Below are positions 21,126-31,189 of a stretch of 64,000 nucleotides of DNA, piece by piece. Every line of letters starts with the position of its first letter. The stretch's first letter is position 1. Under the pieces are notes generated by a model. The model saw only the letters and a list, made by a program, of their open reading frames with translations, was not told the DNA's origin and did not search any database. Both the position numbers and the translations under genes were made by a program. Origin of the DNA: Longimicrobium sp. (GTDB lineage Bacteria; Gemmatimonadota; Gemmatimonadetes; Longimicrobiales; Longimicrobiaceae); assembly GCA_036389795.1 (NCBI GenBank), contig DASVWD010000141.1, positions 1 to 64,000 of the forward strand. The letters are read 5' to 3'.

Positions 21126-23366
21126 CTACCTCCCCGCCACCTCGATGCGGACCTCGTCCCACGCGCCGGACCCGGTTTCCGCGCGCACCGTGTGCTTGCC
21201 GGGGACGAGCCGCCAGCGCGGCTCCCGCACCTCGCGGCCGTCGACGAGCCAGCGGACCGGACCGCCCGCGCCCGCCGCGCGCAGGGCGAGCGTCGCGTAG
21301 CGGGGGTCCACGCCCACGGGGACCTCGTAGCGGTCGCCGTCGCGCGGCGCCAGGATGTGGAAGCGCTCCGCGCCGGCCAGCGACGCCGCCTCGCTCCAGC
21401 GCCGCCGCTCGCCCGCCGCCCACTCCGCGTACTCCTCGGGGAGCGCCACCCGCCCACCCCGCTCCCAGTCGTCCACCCGCGAGGGCTCGGTGCCGGGGAG
21501 GAACCACTCGACCGTCGAGGCGCACCCCGGCGTGGCCCGGAGCCCCGAGAGCCGGCAGACGCGCACGGGCACGAGCCCCGCCTCTTCCGGGGTGGGGAGC
21601 GCCCCGGGCGGGCGGCGGCTGGCCGTGGCGAGCATCGCCCGGTAGAGGAGCGGCCCCGCGCCGGTGACCCCGCTCACCCCCTCCATCGGCCGCCCGGTGA
21701 AGTTGCCCACCCACACCGCCACCGTGAACCCCCGCGTGACCCCCACCGCCCAGTTGTCGGTGAAGTGCCGGCTGGTGCCCGTCTTGGCCGCCGCCGGGAA
21801 GGGGAAGTCGAAGGGCGTCTCGCTCCCGAAGCCGGGGGTGCGGGCGTCGGCGTCGGCCAGGATGTCGAGGACCAGCGCCGCCGCCCGCTCCGACACCACC
21901 CGCTCCCGCGCCGGGGCCGGCTCGCCCGGGGCCGCCGCCCGCCAGCGCCAGGGGGTCCACTCACCCCCGCGGGCCAGGGCGCGGTAGGCGTTGGCCAGCT
22001 CCACGAGCGTCACGTCGCCGCTCCCGAGCGCCAGCCCCAGCCCGTAGTCCGAGGCGTCCCGCGAGAGCGAGGCGAAGCCGGCGCGGCGCAGCACGGCCAG
22101 GAGCGACTCCACCCCCAGCCGGTCGGCCAGCTCCACGGCGGGGACGTTGTACGAGCTGGCCAGCGCCTCGCGCGCGCGCACGGGGCCGTGGAAGCGGCGG
22201 TCGTAGTTCTGCGGCCGGTACGGCCCCAGCGTGGTGGCGTAGCTGCGGGGGAGGTCGGGGAGCACGGTGGCGGCCGTGTGGCCGCGGTCGAACGCCAGGG
22301 CGTAGAGGAAGGGCTTGAGCGCGGACCCCGGCTGCCGCGGCGACACCACCATGTCCACCTGCCCCACCCCCGCCTCGCCGAAGTCGGGCGAGCCGACCCA
22401 GGCCAGCACCTCGCCCGTGGCGTTGTCGAGCGCAACGGCCGCGGCGTGGCGCGCGCCGCGGTCCGCCAGCACCCGCACGGTGTGGCGCACCTCGGCCTCC
22501 AGGAGCGCCTGCAGCTCCAGGTCGAGCGAGGTCCTGAGCGTCCCCTCCGGCGGCAGCCCTCCGGCCTCGGCCCAGCCCAGCACGCGGGTGGTGAAATGCG
22601 GGGCCAGGAAGGGCGGCGGGCGGTCCACGGGGAGGACGGGCTCCCCGCGCGCCCGCGCCACCTCCTCGGCGGTGGCGTAGCCGAGCGCCTGCATCCGCCG
22701 CAGCACCACGTCGCGGCGGGCCCGGGCGCGCTCGCGGGAGACGAGCGGGTTGTCGCGCGAGGGGGCGCGGGCGATCCCCGCCAGGAGCGCCGCCTGCCCC
22801 AGCCCCAGCTCGCGCGCGGAGGCGCCGAAGTAGAGCGTGGCGGCCGCCGAGACCCCCACCGAGGCCTGGCCGAGGGGGACGCGGTTCAGGTACTGCTCCA
22901 GGATGGCGCGCTTCTCCAGGTGCGCGTCCAGCCGCAGCGCCCAGAGCGCCTGCCGCAGCTTGCCGCTCCAGCTGCGCGGCAGCGGGCGCAGCAGCCGCAC
23001 CGTCTGCATGGTGAGCGTGGAGGCCCCGGCCCGCGGCCCGCCGCGCAGGTTGTCGCGCAGCGCGCGCGCCGCCGCCCGGGCGTCGACCCCCGGGTGCGCG
23101 AAGAAGCGGTGGTCCTCGGCTGCCAGGAACGCCTGCACCAGCCGCGGGTCCATCTCCGCCAGCGGCGTCCACCCGCCGCGGCTCCCGTCGGCGGCGCGGG
23201 TGGCGCGCAGGGGGAGCCCGGCGCGGTCCTCGACGACCAGGCCGGGCACCGGCGCCGGGGCGGCGAGTCCCGCCGGGAGGGGAAGCGCCACCCAGAGCGC
23301 CGCCGCCGCCGCGCACGCCAGGAGCGCGGCGGCCGCCCGGGTGATCCGGCGCGCGCGCGGCTTCAC
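21126..23366 (-). CDS. pbpC: Penicillin-binding protein 1C
   Basis: The 746-residue bifunctional PBP has an N-terminal anchor (ITRAAAALLACAAAAALWVA). A glycosyltransferase-51 domain follows, with EDHRFFAHPGVD, GASTLTMQTVRLL and LEKRAILEQYLNRVPLG. The transpeptidase has SALK (in QPGSALKPFLYA), SYN (ASSYNVPA) and KTGT (AAAKTGTSRHF). A C-terminal beta domain (BiPBP_C type) ends the protein. It polymerises and cross-links peptidoglycan. Its GTG start overlaps the alpha-2-macroglobulin stop by 4 nt, so the two are made together, as in the well-known bacterial A2M-pbpC pairing. Confidence 0.95.
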   Translation of the reverse strand: MKPRARRITRAAAALLACAAAAALWVALPLPAGLAAPAPVPGLVVEDRAGLPLRATRAADGSRGGWTPLAEMDPRLVQAFLAAEDHRFFAHPGVDARAAARALRDNLRGGPRAGASTLTMQTVRLLRPLPRSWSGKLRQALWALRLDAHLEKRAILEQYLNRVPLGQASVGVSAAATLYFGASARELGLGQAALLAGIARAPSRDNPLVSRERARARRDVVLRRMQALGYATAEEVARARGEPVLPVDRPPPFLAPHFTTRVLGWAEAGGLPPEGTLRTSLDLELQALLEAEVRHTVRVLADRGARHAAAVALDNATGEVLAWVGSPDFGEAGVGQVDMVVSPRQPGSALKPFLYALAFDRGHTAATVLPDLPRSYATTLGPYRPQNYDRRFHGPVRAREALASSYNVPAVELADRLGVESLLAVLRRAGFASLSRDASDYGLGLALGSGDVTLVELANAYRALARGGEWTPWRWRAAAPGEPAPARERVVSERAAALVLDILADADARTPGFGSETPFDFPFPAAAKTGTSRHFTDNWAVGVTRGFTVAVWVGNFTGRPMEGVSGVTGAGPLLYRAMLATASRRPPGALPTPEEAGLVPVRVCRLSGLRATPGCASTVEWFLPGTEPSRVDDWERGGRVALPEEYAEWAAGERRRWSEAASLAGAERFHILAPRDGDRYEVPVGVDPRYATLALRAAGAGGPVRWLVDGREVREPRWRLVPGKHTVRAETGSGAWDEVRIEVAGR

Positions 23367-26300
23367 GGCGCCACGGGGCGGATGGTGAAGGGGCCGCCGC
23401 CGCTGCGGCCGTGCACCCCGGGGTTGTACATCTCCTCGGCGTGCGCCGGCGCGGCCACGAAGCGCCCCGTGGTGGTGGCGCGGGCCAGGTAGGTGGCGTG
23501 GTAGGTCCCCGGCCAGAGGACGCGGGCGAAGTAGACCACCCGGTCGTCGCGCACCTCCTGGTGGTCGAACGGCGACCAGAGCCCCGAGTCCCACCTCCCG
23601 AAGTACCACCCGTGGACGGGCGCCTCCTCTTCTTCCTCTCCCTCGCCGAACTCGCCGGCGAAGGGGCTCACCGTGCGCAGCGTCAGGTCCACCGCCTCGA
23701 GGCCCGCCGGGAGCGGGTCGTCCAGCACCACCATCTCCCGCTCCTCGCGCACGGTGAGGCGCAGCCGGACGCGCACCACCTGCCCCTCGGCCACGCCGGT
23801 CAGCGGGCGGCGGGTGTCGAGCGTCTCGTACCAGCGCTCCACCGCGATCCCCTGGTCGAGCGGGGTGAACACCGGGCGCGAGACCACCTCGCGCACCGAG
23901 AGGTGGTAGTAGACCGGGGCGCCGGGCCCCGGGGCCTCCAGCGCCAGCCGCAGCACCCTGCGCCCGTCCGCGCGCGTGGTCAGCAGCCCGCCGAGCGCGC
24001 GCGCCGTGTCGGGCCGCTCGCCGCGCCGGGCGCGCGCCTCGCCCACCACGCGGCCGCCCTGCCGGAGCCGCACCAGGCGGTCCTGCCCGCCGCGGACGGT
24101 CTCCTCGAAGCGCAGCAGCGCCAGCACGGCGGAGCCGTAGTCCTGCGTGGTCCAGGGGTGGCGCGCCTCGGCCCGCCCCTGCTGCACCAGCGTCTCCACC
24201 AGCGGGCCCACCCCCGGGTGGCCGGGCTGCACGGCCAGCGTGGCGGTCAGCAGCCGCGCGGCGGGGCGGACGCGCGAGAGGAAGTAGAAGTCGCGCCGGT
24301 ACGCGGCCTCGGGGAGCACCGCGCGCGCGCCCCGCACCTGCACCCCCGCCCAGGCGGCGGCCAGGAGGCGCCGCGCCGGCCCCAGCTCGCCGCGGCGGGC
24401 CAGCACCTCCGCCAGCGCCACCCGGTCTTCCCACGCCAGGCGGGCGGCCTGGCCCAGGAGGAGGTTCTCGGCCGGGAGGTCGGGGCGCCCCAGGCGGCTC
24501 AGGAAGTCGGCCGCCTGCAGCCGCTCCGCCAGCACCGCCTCCACCCGGCCGTCGCGCGCGCCCAGCGCCGCCTGGAGCAGCTGAGTCTCGCGCAGGGCGC
24601 GCTCCAGGTAGGCGGCCATCCGGTCCAGCACGGAGTCGCTCACCGCCACGCCGGCCGCGCGGGCCTCCAGCAGCACCCGGCCGGCGTACGCGGTCAGCCA
24701 GGGCGAGGTCCAGTCGTCCTCGTCCCACAGCCCGATCCCGCCGTCGGCGCGCTGCCGGCGCGAGAGGGTGCGCACCACCCCCTCGATTTGCCCGCGGGTC
24801 TCGTTCGCCGCGAGCGTCGGCCCGGCCTCCCGCGCGCGGTAGAGGGCGATCAGGGGGAGCGCCCCGCTGGAGATCTGCTCGGTGCACCAGTACGGGTAGA
24901 CCTCCAGCCGCCGCCGGTACTCCCGCACCAGCGCCAGCGGCGAGGTGCCGAATCCCAGCTCCAGCCGCGAGCGGGCGGGGTCGATCTCGGCCGGGAGGAC
25001 GAACTCGACCGTGGCGGTGTCGCGGAGCACCCCGGCCACGGTGTGCACCACCGGCCGGTTTGCGGGGCGCACGGGCACGCGCACCTCCACCGCGTCGGCC
25101 TCCCCGCCGCCCGTCACCCCGAAGCGGAAGACGGCGCTGTCGCCCGCGGGGGCGCGGAAGTGGAAGCGCGCCTCCGCCCCCCGGCCGGCGGGGAGCGCCA
25201 GGCCCCGCGACGCGGCGTCCAGCAGGGTGACGCCCTGCGACCACGCCGTCACCCGCGCGTCGAGCCCCGCGCCGAAGCGGTGGTTCACCACCACCCCGGC
25301 CGAGAAGTCGTCGCCCTCGCGCAGGAAGCGGGGGAGCGCGGGGCGGGCCAGGAGCGGGCGCGTGGCCAGGAGCGGCGACTCGCCGGCCCCGTAGCGGTCG
25401 CCGGCGGTCACCGCCACCGCCATCACCCGGAAGGTGGTGACGTTGTCGGGCAGCGCGGCCGCAGCGACCGCCTCGCCGTTCCGATCGGTCTCGACGGAGC
25501 CCAGGAAGAACGCCGTGGGGCGGAAGCGCGAGCGCAGCACGCCCAGCAGGTCCTGGCCGCCGCCCCCGCCCGGGTTACGCGTCTCCTTCTGCCCCTCGGG
25601 CACCTGCGGCGCCACGGCCACCAGGTTGCTGGCCAGCCGCATCCCCACCCCGCGGGGGGCGTAGACCAGGTCGATCGGGTCCGGCGTCTCGTACCCGGTG
25701 AGCGAGAGCACCCCCTCGTCCACCGCCCAGAGCGTCACCTCGCTTGCCTGCCCCCGACCCGCGGCGTCGCGCACCCGCACGCGCACCCGGGCGGTGTCGC
25801 CGGGGCGGTACTCCGCGGCGAGCGGGCGCACCTCCACCGCGAGGCGCTTGACCTCGGGCGTGACGCGCAGCTCCGCGTAGCCCACGCGCATGGTGGGGCG
25901 CCCCGGGTCGTCCACCGTCCCCGGGGCCGCGCTCCGCCCGCGCACCACGATCACGGAGACGAACGCGTTGGGGGCGAACGCCTCGGTGATCGGGATCTTC
26001 AGCGTGTGGGTGCCGGAGGCGATGCGGATGCGCCGCTGCTCCAGCACCCGCTCGCGCTCCACCGTCACCCAGGCCTCGGCGTCGGTGAAGGGCGAGGCGA
26101 GGAGGACGGTGGCGGTGTCGCCCACGGCGTAGCGCTGGCGGTCGGGGACCACGTCCATCTTGAACTTCCCCTCGTCGTTCCAGGGGACCCAGTCGCCGCC
26201 CACGGTCCAGCGGGTGAAGGAGGTCGACGCCCGGCGCCCCCGCCGGTCCACCGCGGTGAAGGAGACGGTGTACGTGCCGCCCGCGCGCGGGGTGAAGGCG

Positions 26301-29080
26301 CACGGCGCCGGCTGCGCCCCCGTCTCCACCCGGCAGGTGGCCACGGTGTCGGAGACCCACTCGCCGACCTCGTCGTACTCGCCGCCCCGCTGGCGCCGCA
26401 CCCGGTGCCACTCGCGGCGGACCACCGCCCCCCGCACGTCGACGCCGGTGACCGGGCGGCCGTCGGGGCGCACCGTGATCACCCCCACCCGCACGGGGGT
26501 CCCCGCCGTCCAGAACCAGCCGTCCCCCTCCGGCTTCGCGCCGATGTAGAAGTCGGCCGGGTGCACCAGCACGTCCACCGAGCCCGTCACCGCCTGCCGG
26601 TTGGCGTCCACCACCTCGGCCTCCAGCAGCAGGCGCGCCGGGCGGCCGTCGGCGGACGGCGTGAGCGGCAGCTGCAGCTCGCGGTAGCCGCGCGCGTCGA
26701 GGGTGTCGACGCCGCCGGCCACCACCTCCACCTCGCCGTAGCCCTCCTCCCACCACTCCCCCGACTCGCCCAGGTGGTAGCCTTCCGTCCCGGGGACCTC
26801 GATTTCCCACGGCGAGACCGCCTGGCGCCGGGCCGACCAGCGCACCGGGGCGCGGGCCATCGGCGCGCCGAAGAGGTAGCGCCCGCCCACGGTCGCCCGG
26901 AGTCGGTCCCCGGCGAAGCGGGGCTCGCGGCCCGTGCTCACCTCCACCAGGAACTCCGGCGGGCGGTACTCGGCCACCAGGTAGTACGCCTGCCCGAGCG
27001 GCCGCCAGCGCCCCTCGCGCCGGAGCTGGATCTCCACGCCGTACTGGCCGAGCGGCGTCTCGGCGGGGACGCGGAAGCTCTGGTCGGCGGTGCCGAAGCG
27101 GCTGAGCGCCACGGTGGTGTCGCGCACCACCTCGCCCTCGCGGCCGGTGAAGCGCCAGCGGAGCGAATCCCCGCGCGCCGGGGGCTCCAGCGCGCCGAGC
27201 GGGCCGCGGCGGACGATGGCCTTGACGTACACCGGCTCGCCGGGGCGGTAGATCCCGCGCTCGGTGAAGACGGCCCCGGCGGCGGGCGCGCGCTCCTCGC
27301 CCCAGGCGTCGTAGATGCCGAACTGGTACGGGGAGAGGTCGGGGTCGTAGTCGTTGATCCCCACCACCGCGCGGTCGGCGCCCCGCCGCGCCGAGACGTA
27401 CCCCTCGAACGAGCACCCGTCGTCGCAGCCGTCTCCGTCGCCCTCGCGCGCGGCGGGCGGGCGGAAGCCGGTGAGCGTGGCGATCCCCCGCCGGTCGGTG
27501 CGGGCCGCGGCGCGCACCACGCCTTTCGCGTCGTGCAGCCTCACCTCCACCCCGCCGCACGGGCGGCCGTCGCGCACGCCGGTGACCCACACCACCCCCT
27601 GGTCCACCCCCACGCGGGCGTGCACGGCCAGGTCGGTCACCTGCACCACCGCCAGCGGGTGCCGGGCGACCTCGAGGGTGTCCACGCCGCGGCCCGTGAC
27701 CCGCACCGCCAGCAGCGTCCCGTGCGGCGAGCGGCGGGCGTCGGCCAGCGGGAGGCGCACGCCGCTCACCGAGCTGCGGTCCTGCTCGCTGCGGACCGCG
27801 ATCCGGCGCCGCTCGGCCGTGGGGGCCAGCAGCTTCCAGGTCTCGCTCCAGCTCCCCCAGCCGCGGCTCAGGAAGCGCGCCTCCAGCGAGTCGGGGACGG
27901 GGGCGACCTCCACCTCCAGGGTGTCGACGTTGACGTGCTGCACCGCCAGCGTGCGGAAGCCCTCCCGCTCCACGACCATCTTCCCGTGGGGGTAGACCAC
28001 CGAGGGCGGGACGCCCGGCGTGGTGAACGCCACGCGCGCGCTGGTGGCCAGCCGCTGGCCGAAGACGTCCGTCAGGGCGGGGTCCACGGTGACGGCGTAG
28101 CCGCGGCGGGGGACGAGGCGCCCCTCCAGCACCCAGCGGTCGGAGGCCTCGGCGGTGTCGCGCACGGTGAAGGGGCGCGCCGGGTCCAGCCGCACGTGCC
28201 GCAGCACGTCGGCGCCGCGCACGGGGGTGGAAAAGACGACCTCGGCCGGCCCGTAGTGGCAGCCGCCCTCTTCCCGGCACCCGGCGCGGACCACGCGGAG
28301 CGGGCCGTAGGTGGCGAACGGCCAGCGGAGCGCCTCCCCGCCGGGATCGTCCATCCGCGCCGGGAGCACCAGCTCGGCCGCGCACCCGGGGGGGAGCCGC
28401 CGCACCGGCTCCAGCTCGGCCACGCGGCGCAGGTCGCGGGCGGGGTCGTTCCCTTGGGCGCCGTGGAAGCGGAACCACTCGGGGTCGCCCTCGCCGATCG
28501 CGCGCAGGCGCACGCCCCGCAGCGCCACGGTGGCCGGCCCGCACCCCGGGGCGAGGGCCACGCGGGCGCGGGCGGCCAGCTCGCGCAGGTCGGCGGGGCT
28601 CGTCAGCAGGACGCGGAAGCGGGGGGCGGGCGACAGGAAGCGGTTCGTCCCGTGCGGGCCCACGGGGTGGCCGGTGAGGACGCGCGCCTCCTCCACCCGG
28701 AACGAGAAGCGCAGCGGGCGGGGGAGGCGGCTGCCGTCCATCGCCCGGAAGGTGTTCGCGACGCTGACGCGGTAGGTGGCGCCCGGGCGCAGCGGCGCCG
28801 CCGGGGTGAAGCGCAGCGTCACCGGGTCGCGCCACTCGGCCTTCCCCGCCACCGCCGGCTCGATGCGGAAGAGCGCTTGGGCGTCGACCGCCTCGTCCAG
28901 CCCGCCGGCCACCGGGCGGTCGAAGGTGACGGAGACCACCGCGTCCGGCTCGGCCGGCTCGTCGGGCGCGGTGCGCAGCACGCCCAGCTCGGGCCCGCCC
29001 GGCTGCGGGGTGTCCTGGCGGAGGGCGAAGAAGCCCGTGAGGCCGACGACCGCGACCAGCGCGAAGGGAGCCCGGTGCAT
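23363..29080 (-). CDS. Bacterial alpha-2-macroglobulin with thioester motif
   Basis: The 1905-residue product starts MHRAPFALVAVVGLTGFFAL, a hydrophobic anchor or signal without a lipobox Cys, unlike E. coli YfhM. An array of macroglobulin beta domains follows (such as GVVWVTGVRDGRPCGGVEVR). The thioester-type motif WCTEQ is near residue 1398, and an alpha/alpha-toroid region and C-terminal receptor-like domain come after it. Bacterial A2Ms are thought to trap attacking proteases in the periplasm while the partner PBP1C repairs the wall. The ATG at 29080 is supported by the clean signal sequence. Confidence 0.93.
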   Translation of the reverse strand: MHRAPFALVAVVGLTGFFALRQDTPQPGGPELGVLRTAPDEPAEPDAVVSVTFDRPVAGGLDEAVDAQALFRIEPAVAGKAEWRDPVTLRFTPAAPLRPGATYRVSVANTFRAMDGSRLPRPLRFSFRVEEARVLTGHPVGPHGTNRFLSPAPRFRVLLTSPADLRELAARARVALAPGCGPATVALRGVRLRAIGEGDPEWFRFHGAQGNDPARDLRRVAELEPVRRLPPGCAAELVLPARMDDPGGEALRWPFATYGPLRVVRAGCREEGGCHYGPAEVVFSTPVRGADVLRHVRLDPARPFTVRDTAEASDRWVLEGRLVPRRGYAVTVDPALTDVFGQRLATSARVAFTTPGVPPSVVYPHGKMVVEREGFRTLAVQHVNVDTLEVEVAPVPDSLEARFLSRGWGSWSETWKLLAPTAERRRIAVRSEQDRSSVSGVRLPLADARRSPHGTLLAVRVTGRGVDTLEVARHPLAVVQVTDLAVHARVGVDQGVVWVTGVRDGRPCGGVEVRLHDAKGVVRAAARTDRRGIATLTGFRPPAAREGDGDGCDDGCSFEGYVSARRGADRAVVGINDYDPDLSPYQFGIYDAWGEERAPAAGAVFTERGIYRPGEPVYVKAIVRRGPLGALEPPARGDSLRWRFTGREGEVVRDTTVALSRFGTADQSFRVPAETPLGQYGVEIQLRREGRWRPLGQAYYLVAEYRPPEFLVEVSTGREPRFAGDRLRATVGGRYLFGAPMARAPVRWSARRQAVSPWEIEVPGTEGYHLGESGEWWEEGYGEVEVVAGGVDTLDARGYRELQLPLTPSADGRPARLLLEAEVVDANRQAVTGSVDVLVHPADFYIGAKPEGDGWFWTAGTPVRVGVITVRPDGRPVTGVDVRGAVVRREWHRVRRQRGGEYDEVGEWVSDTVATCRVETGAQPAPCAFTPRAGGTYTVSFTAVDRRGRRASTSFTRWTVGGDWVPWNDEGKFKMDVVPDRQRYAVGDTATVLLASPFTDAEAWVTVERERVLEQRRIRIASGTHTLKIPITEAFAPNAFVSVIVVRGRSAAPGTVDDPGRPTMRVGYAELRVTPEVKRLAVEVRPLAAEYRPGDTARVRVRVRDAAGRGQASEVTLWAVDEGVLSLTGYETPDPIDLVYAPRGVGMRLASNLVAVAPQVPEGQKETRNPGGGGGQDLLGVLRSRFRPTAFFLGSVETDRNGEAVAAAALPDNVTTFRVMAVAVTAGDRYGAGESPLLATRPLLARPALPRFLREGDDFSAGVVVNHRFGAGLDARVTAWSQGVTLLDAASRGLALPAGRGAEARFHFRAPAGDSAVFRFGVTGGGEADAVEVRVPVRPANRPVVHTVAGVLRDTATVEFVLPAEIDPARSRLELGFGTSPLALVREYRRRLEVYPYWCTEQISSGALPLIALYRAREAGPTLAANETRGQIEGVVRTLSRRQRADGGIGLWDEDDWTSPWLTAYAGRVLLEARAAGVAVSDSVLDRMAAYLERALRETQLLQAALGARDGRVEAVLAERLQAADFLSRLGRPDLPAENLLLGQAARLAWEDRVALAEVLARRGELGPARRLLAAAWAGVQVRGARAVLPEAAYRRDFYFLSRVRPAARLLTATLAVQPGHPGVGPLVETLVQQGRAEARHPWTTQDYGSAVLALLRFEETVRGGQDRLVRLRQGGRVVGEARARRGERPDTARALGGLLTTRADGRRVLRLALEAPGPGAPVYYHLSVREVVSRPVFTPLDQGIAVERWYETLDTRRPLTGVAEGQVVRVRLRLTVREEREMVVLDDPLPAGLEAVDLTLRTVSPFAGEFGEGEEEEEAPVHGWYFGRWDSGLWSPFDHQEVRDDRVVYFARVLWPGTYHATYLARATTTGRFVAAPAHAEEMYNPGVHGRSGGGPFTIRPVAP

Positions 29081-29253
29081 GGCGGGGTCCGCGTGTGGAG
29101 TGGTGGGAGGCCGGCGCAGTGGGGGAGGGTGCTCGCGCGGGGGCGCGGCGCCGGCCACGACAGGAATGTCGGCGCGGTGATAGTGGGTTGGCAAGGCTGA
29201 AAGTTCCGTCCCGGCATCGGGAGAAGGCCCCACGCCGGATCCGGCTGAACATG

Positions 29254-29322
29254 AGCCTCACACGGAGTCAACAGAGAAAAATCATTCGGTCCTCCGTTGA
29301 CTCCGTTGACTCCGTGTGAGGC
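29254..29322. repeat. Hairpin repeat family B, copy 4
   Basis: GCCTCACACGGAGTCAACAG on the left and CTCCGTTGACTCCGTGTGAG with GC on the right. This is the GGAGTCAAC variant of the 9-mer. It lies between the divergent A2M and chemoreceptor genes. Confidence 0.8.
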
Positions 29323-29394
29323 TGTGTGGTTCCGGTCCCCTGGGGACTCCGTGCGGCGCTATCCACCGGCTTTGGGCGCAACCGCCGTTTCTGC

Positions 29395-29423
29395 TTGACA
29401 CTACGGCCGCCGCCCGGCATCAT
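29395..29423 (+). promoter_or_regulatory. Sigma-70-like promoter for the chemoreceptor gene
   Basis: A consensus TTGACA at 29395-29400 is followed by 17 nt and CATCAT. It would start transcription near 29430, upstream of the TTG at 29482 but downstream of any longer start. This argues that the protein begins at 29482 or later. Confidence 0.5.
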
Positions 29424-29481
29424 TGCGCTCGCACCCGCGGCCCGCCGTCCCACCCGCCGTACCCTTCGCCACGCCACACCC

Positions 29482-31107
29482 TTGAACGACGGCACGACGG
29501 ATCTTCGCGAGCTGTTCGCGCGCGAGCGCGTGCTCGTGATGCGCGAGCGCCACCGGCAGGCGATCGTGATGCGCTGGGCGCTGGTGTTCCTGGCGGTCGC
29601 CCTGGCGGTCCTCGGGCGCCTCACCGGCTCCACCGCCGTCACCTGGGCGTGGGCGGCGGGACTCAGCCTCACCACCTTCCTCGGCAACCTGGCGGTCGAC
29701 CGGCTGGAGCGGGCCGGGCGCTTCCACCCCTGGCAGTTCTGGGGGATCGTCGCCCTCGACACCGTGGTGATGGCCGGGTTCGCCTGGGCGCTGGGGCCGC
29801 ACGGCTACCTCGTCCTCCCCTACCTGGTGTTCGCCGTGGGCGGATACGCGCTGGGGATGCCGCGCGCGGCGCAGGTGCAGCTCGCCCTCGCCGCCCTCTT
29901 CTACCCGCTCGGCCGCTGGCTGGGGCTCGGCCGTGTCGAAGACGCGTCGCCCTGGCTCGTTCTCATCGAGTGGCTGGTGCTGCTGGGGACGGGGTGGCTG
30001 TCGATGTCGGGCCCGGCGGCGTACACGCGCCGCCTGCGCCGCGTGCGGCAGGCGCTCGCCCGGGCCGAGCAGGGCGACTTCACCGCCCGCCTCCCCGAGC
30101 GGCACCTGGACGACCTGGGCTTCCTCTCCGTCTCGGTGAACAGCATGTCGAAGACCGTCGGCCGGGCGGTCCGCGAGATCCAGGAGCGCGCCCAGTCGCT
30201 CGCCCGCCTGGCCGACGAGCTGGCCGGCACCGCCGAGGAGGTGCGCGAGGCCGCCCGCCGCATCGGCGCCGGCACCGGCGAGGCGGCCCGCGCGGCGCGC
30301 GACCAGCTGGCCCTGGTGGAGACGAGCGGCCGGGCGCTGGAGACGGTGAGCCGCGAGGGCGAGCACCTGCGCGAGGAGGCCGCGCGCTCCAGCGAGGCGG
30401 CGCGCGGGCTGGCCCGCGAGGCCGAGGCGCACGCGGCGCGGATCGGGCGGGCGGCGGGGGTGCTGCTGGAGCTCGGCGAGGACTACCGCCGGCTGGAGGC
30501 CGCCGTGGGCGCGCTGGAGACGGCCGGGACGCGGGTGAGCGGCTTCGTGGCGACGATCGGCGACATCGCCGAGCAGACCAACCTGCTGGCGCTGAACGCG
30601 GCGATCGAGGCCGCGCGCGCGGGCGAGCAGGGGCGCGGCTTCGCCATCGTGGCCGGCGAGGTGCGGGAGCTGGCGGCGCAGGCGGCGGCCTCGGCGGCCG
30701 AGGTCTCGGGCGTGGTGGGCCAGACGGCGGCCGCGCTGGCGGAGGTGCGCGAGCGGCTCGCCGCCGGGAGCGAGCGGATCGGCGGGGTGGGCGACGTGGC
30801 CGAGTCGGGGCGCGAGTCGCTCGGCTCCATCGTGCAGGGGCTCGGGCGCACCGTGCGCTTCATCGAGCAGATCAGCCGCGACGTGGAGCGGCAGGCGGGC
30901 GCCCTGGAGGCGATCCGCGACGGGGTGGGGCGCATCCGGGCCATCGCCGAGGCGTCGGAGGGACGCTCGCGCGAGACCGCGGCCGAGAGCCGGGCGCAGG
31001 AGGAGGCCATGGAGCAGCTCGCCGAGACCAGCCTGCGCACGGCCGGAACGGCGTCGACGCTGGACGCCCTGGCCGCCCGGTTCCAGGTGGCCCCGGCGGG
31101 GGAGTGA
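29482..31107 (+). CDS. Methyl-accepting chemotaxis-type receptor with six membrane helices
   Basis: The product has about 541 residues from a TTG at 29482; an ATG at 29539 (MRERHRQ) is the alternative. Six hydrophobic helices (such as [13 protein letters not shown] and [19 protein letters not shown]) replace the usual two-helix periplasmic sensor. A HAMP-like linker follows ([20 protein letters not shown]). The signalling hairpin is clear: [20 protein letters not shown], then [17 protein letters not shown]. MCPs control CheA kinases. No che gene is in the window, but a kinase-like ATPase gene follows 82 nt later. The membrane-embedded input suggests sensing within or near the membrane. Confidence 0.88.
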   Translation: MNDGTTDLRELFARERVLVMRERHRQAIVMRWALVFLAVALAVLGRLTGSTAVTWAWAAGLSLTTFLGNLAVDRLERAGRFHPWQFWGIVALDTVVMAGFAWALGPHGYLVLPYLVFAVGGYALGMPRAAQVQLALAALFYPLGRWLGLGRVEDASPWLVLIEWLVLLGTGWLSMSGPAAYTRRLRRVRQALARAEQGDFTARLPERHLDDLGFLSVSVNSMSKTVGRAVREIQERAQSLARLADELAGTAEEVREAARRIGAGTGEAARAARDQLALVETSGRALETVSREGEHLREEAARSSEAARGLAREAEAHAARIGRAAGVLLELGEDYRRLEAAVGALETAGTRVSGFVATIGDIAEQTNLLALNAAIEAARAGEQGRGFAIVAGEVRELAAQAAASAAEVSGVVGQTAAALAEVRERLAAGSERIGGVGDVAESGRESLGSIVQGLGRTVRFIEQISRDVERQAGALEAIRDGVGRIRAIAEASEGRSRETAAESRAQEEAMEQLAETSLRTAGTASTLDALAARFQVAPAGE

Positions 31108-31189
31108 CCGCCGGACGACTGGCGGCGTCCTTGCATCGGCTTTTATACTTCGAAGCGAGCTCCGCTCGCCCCCGCGCCGGGCCCTCCCC

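Noticed and set aside
23411-29200. A 1929-codon open frame on the plus strand
   Set aside because: It is the antisense shadow of the alpha-2-macroglobulin gene. Its product is a His/Arg/Gly/Ala-rich sequence without domains, whereas the minus strand has signal sequence, thioester motif and beta-domain repeats.
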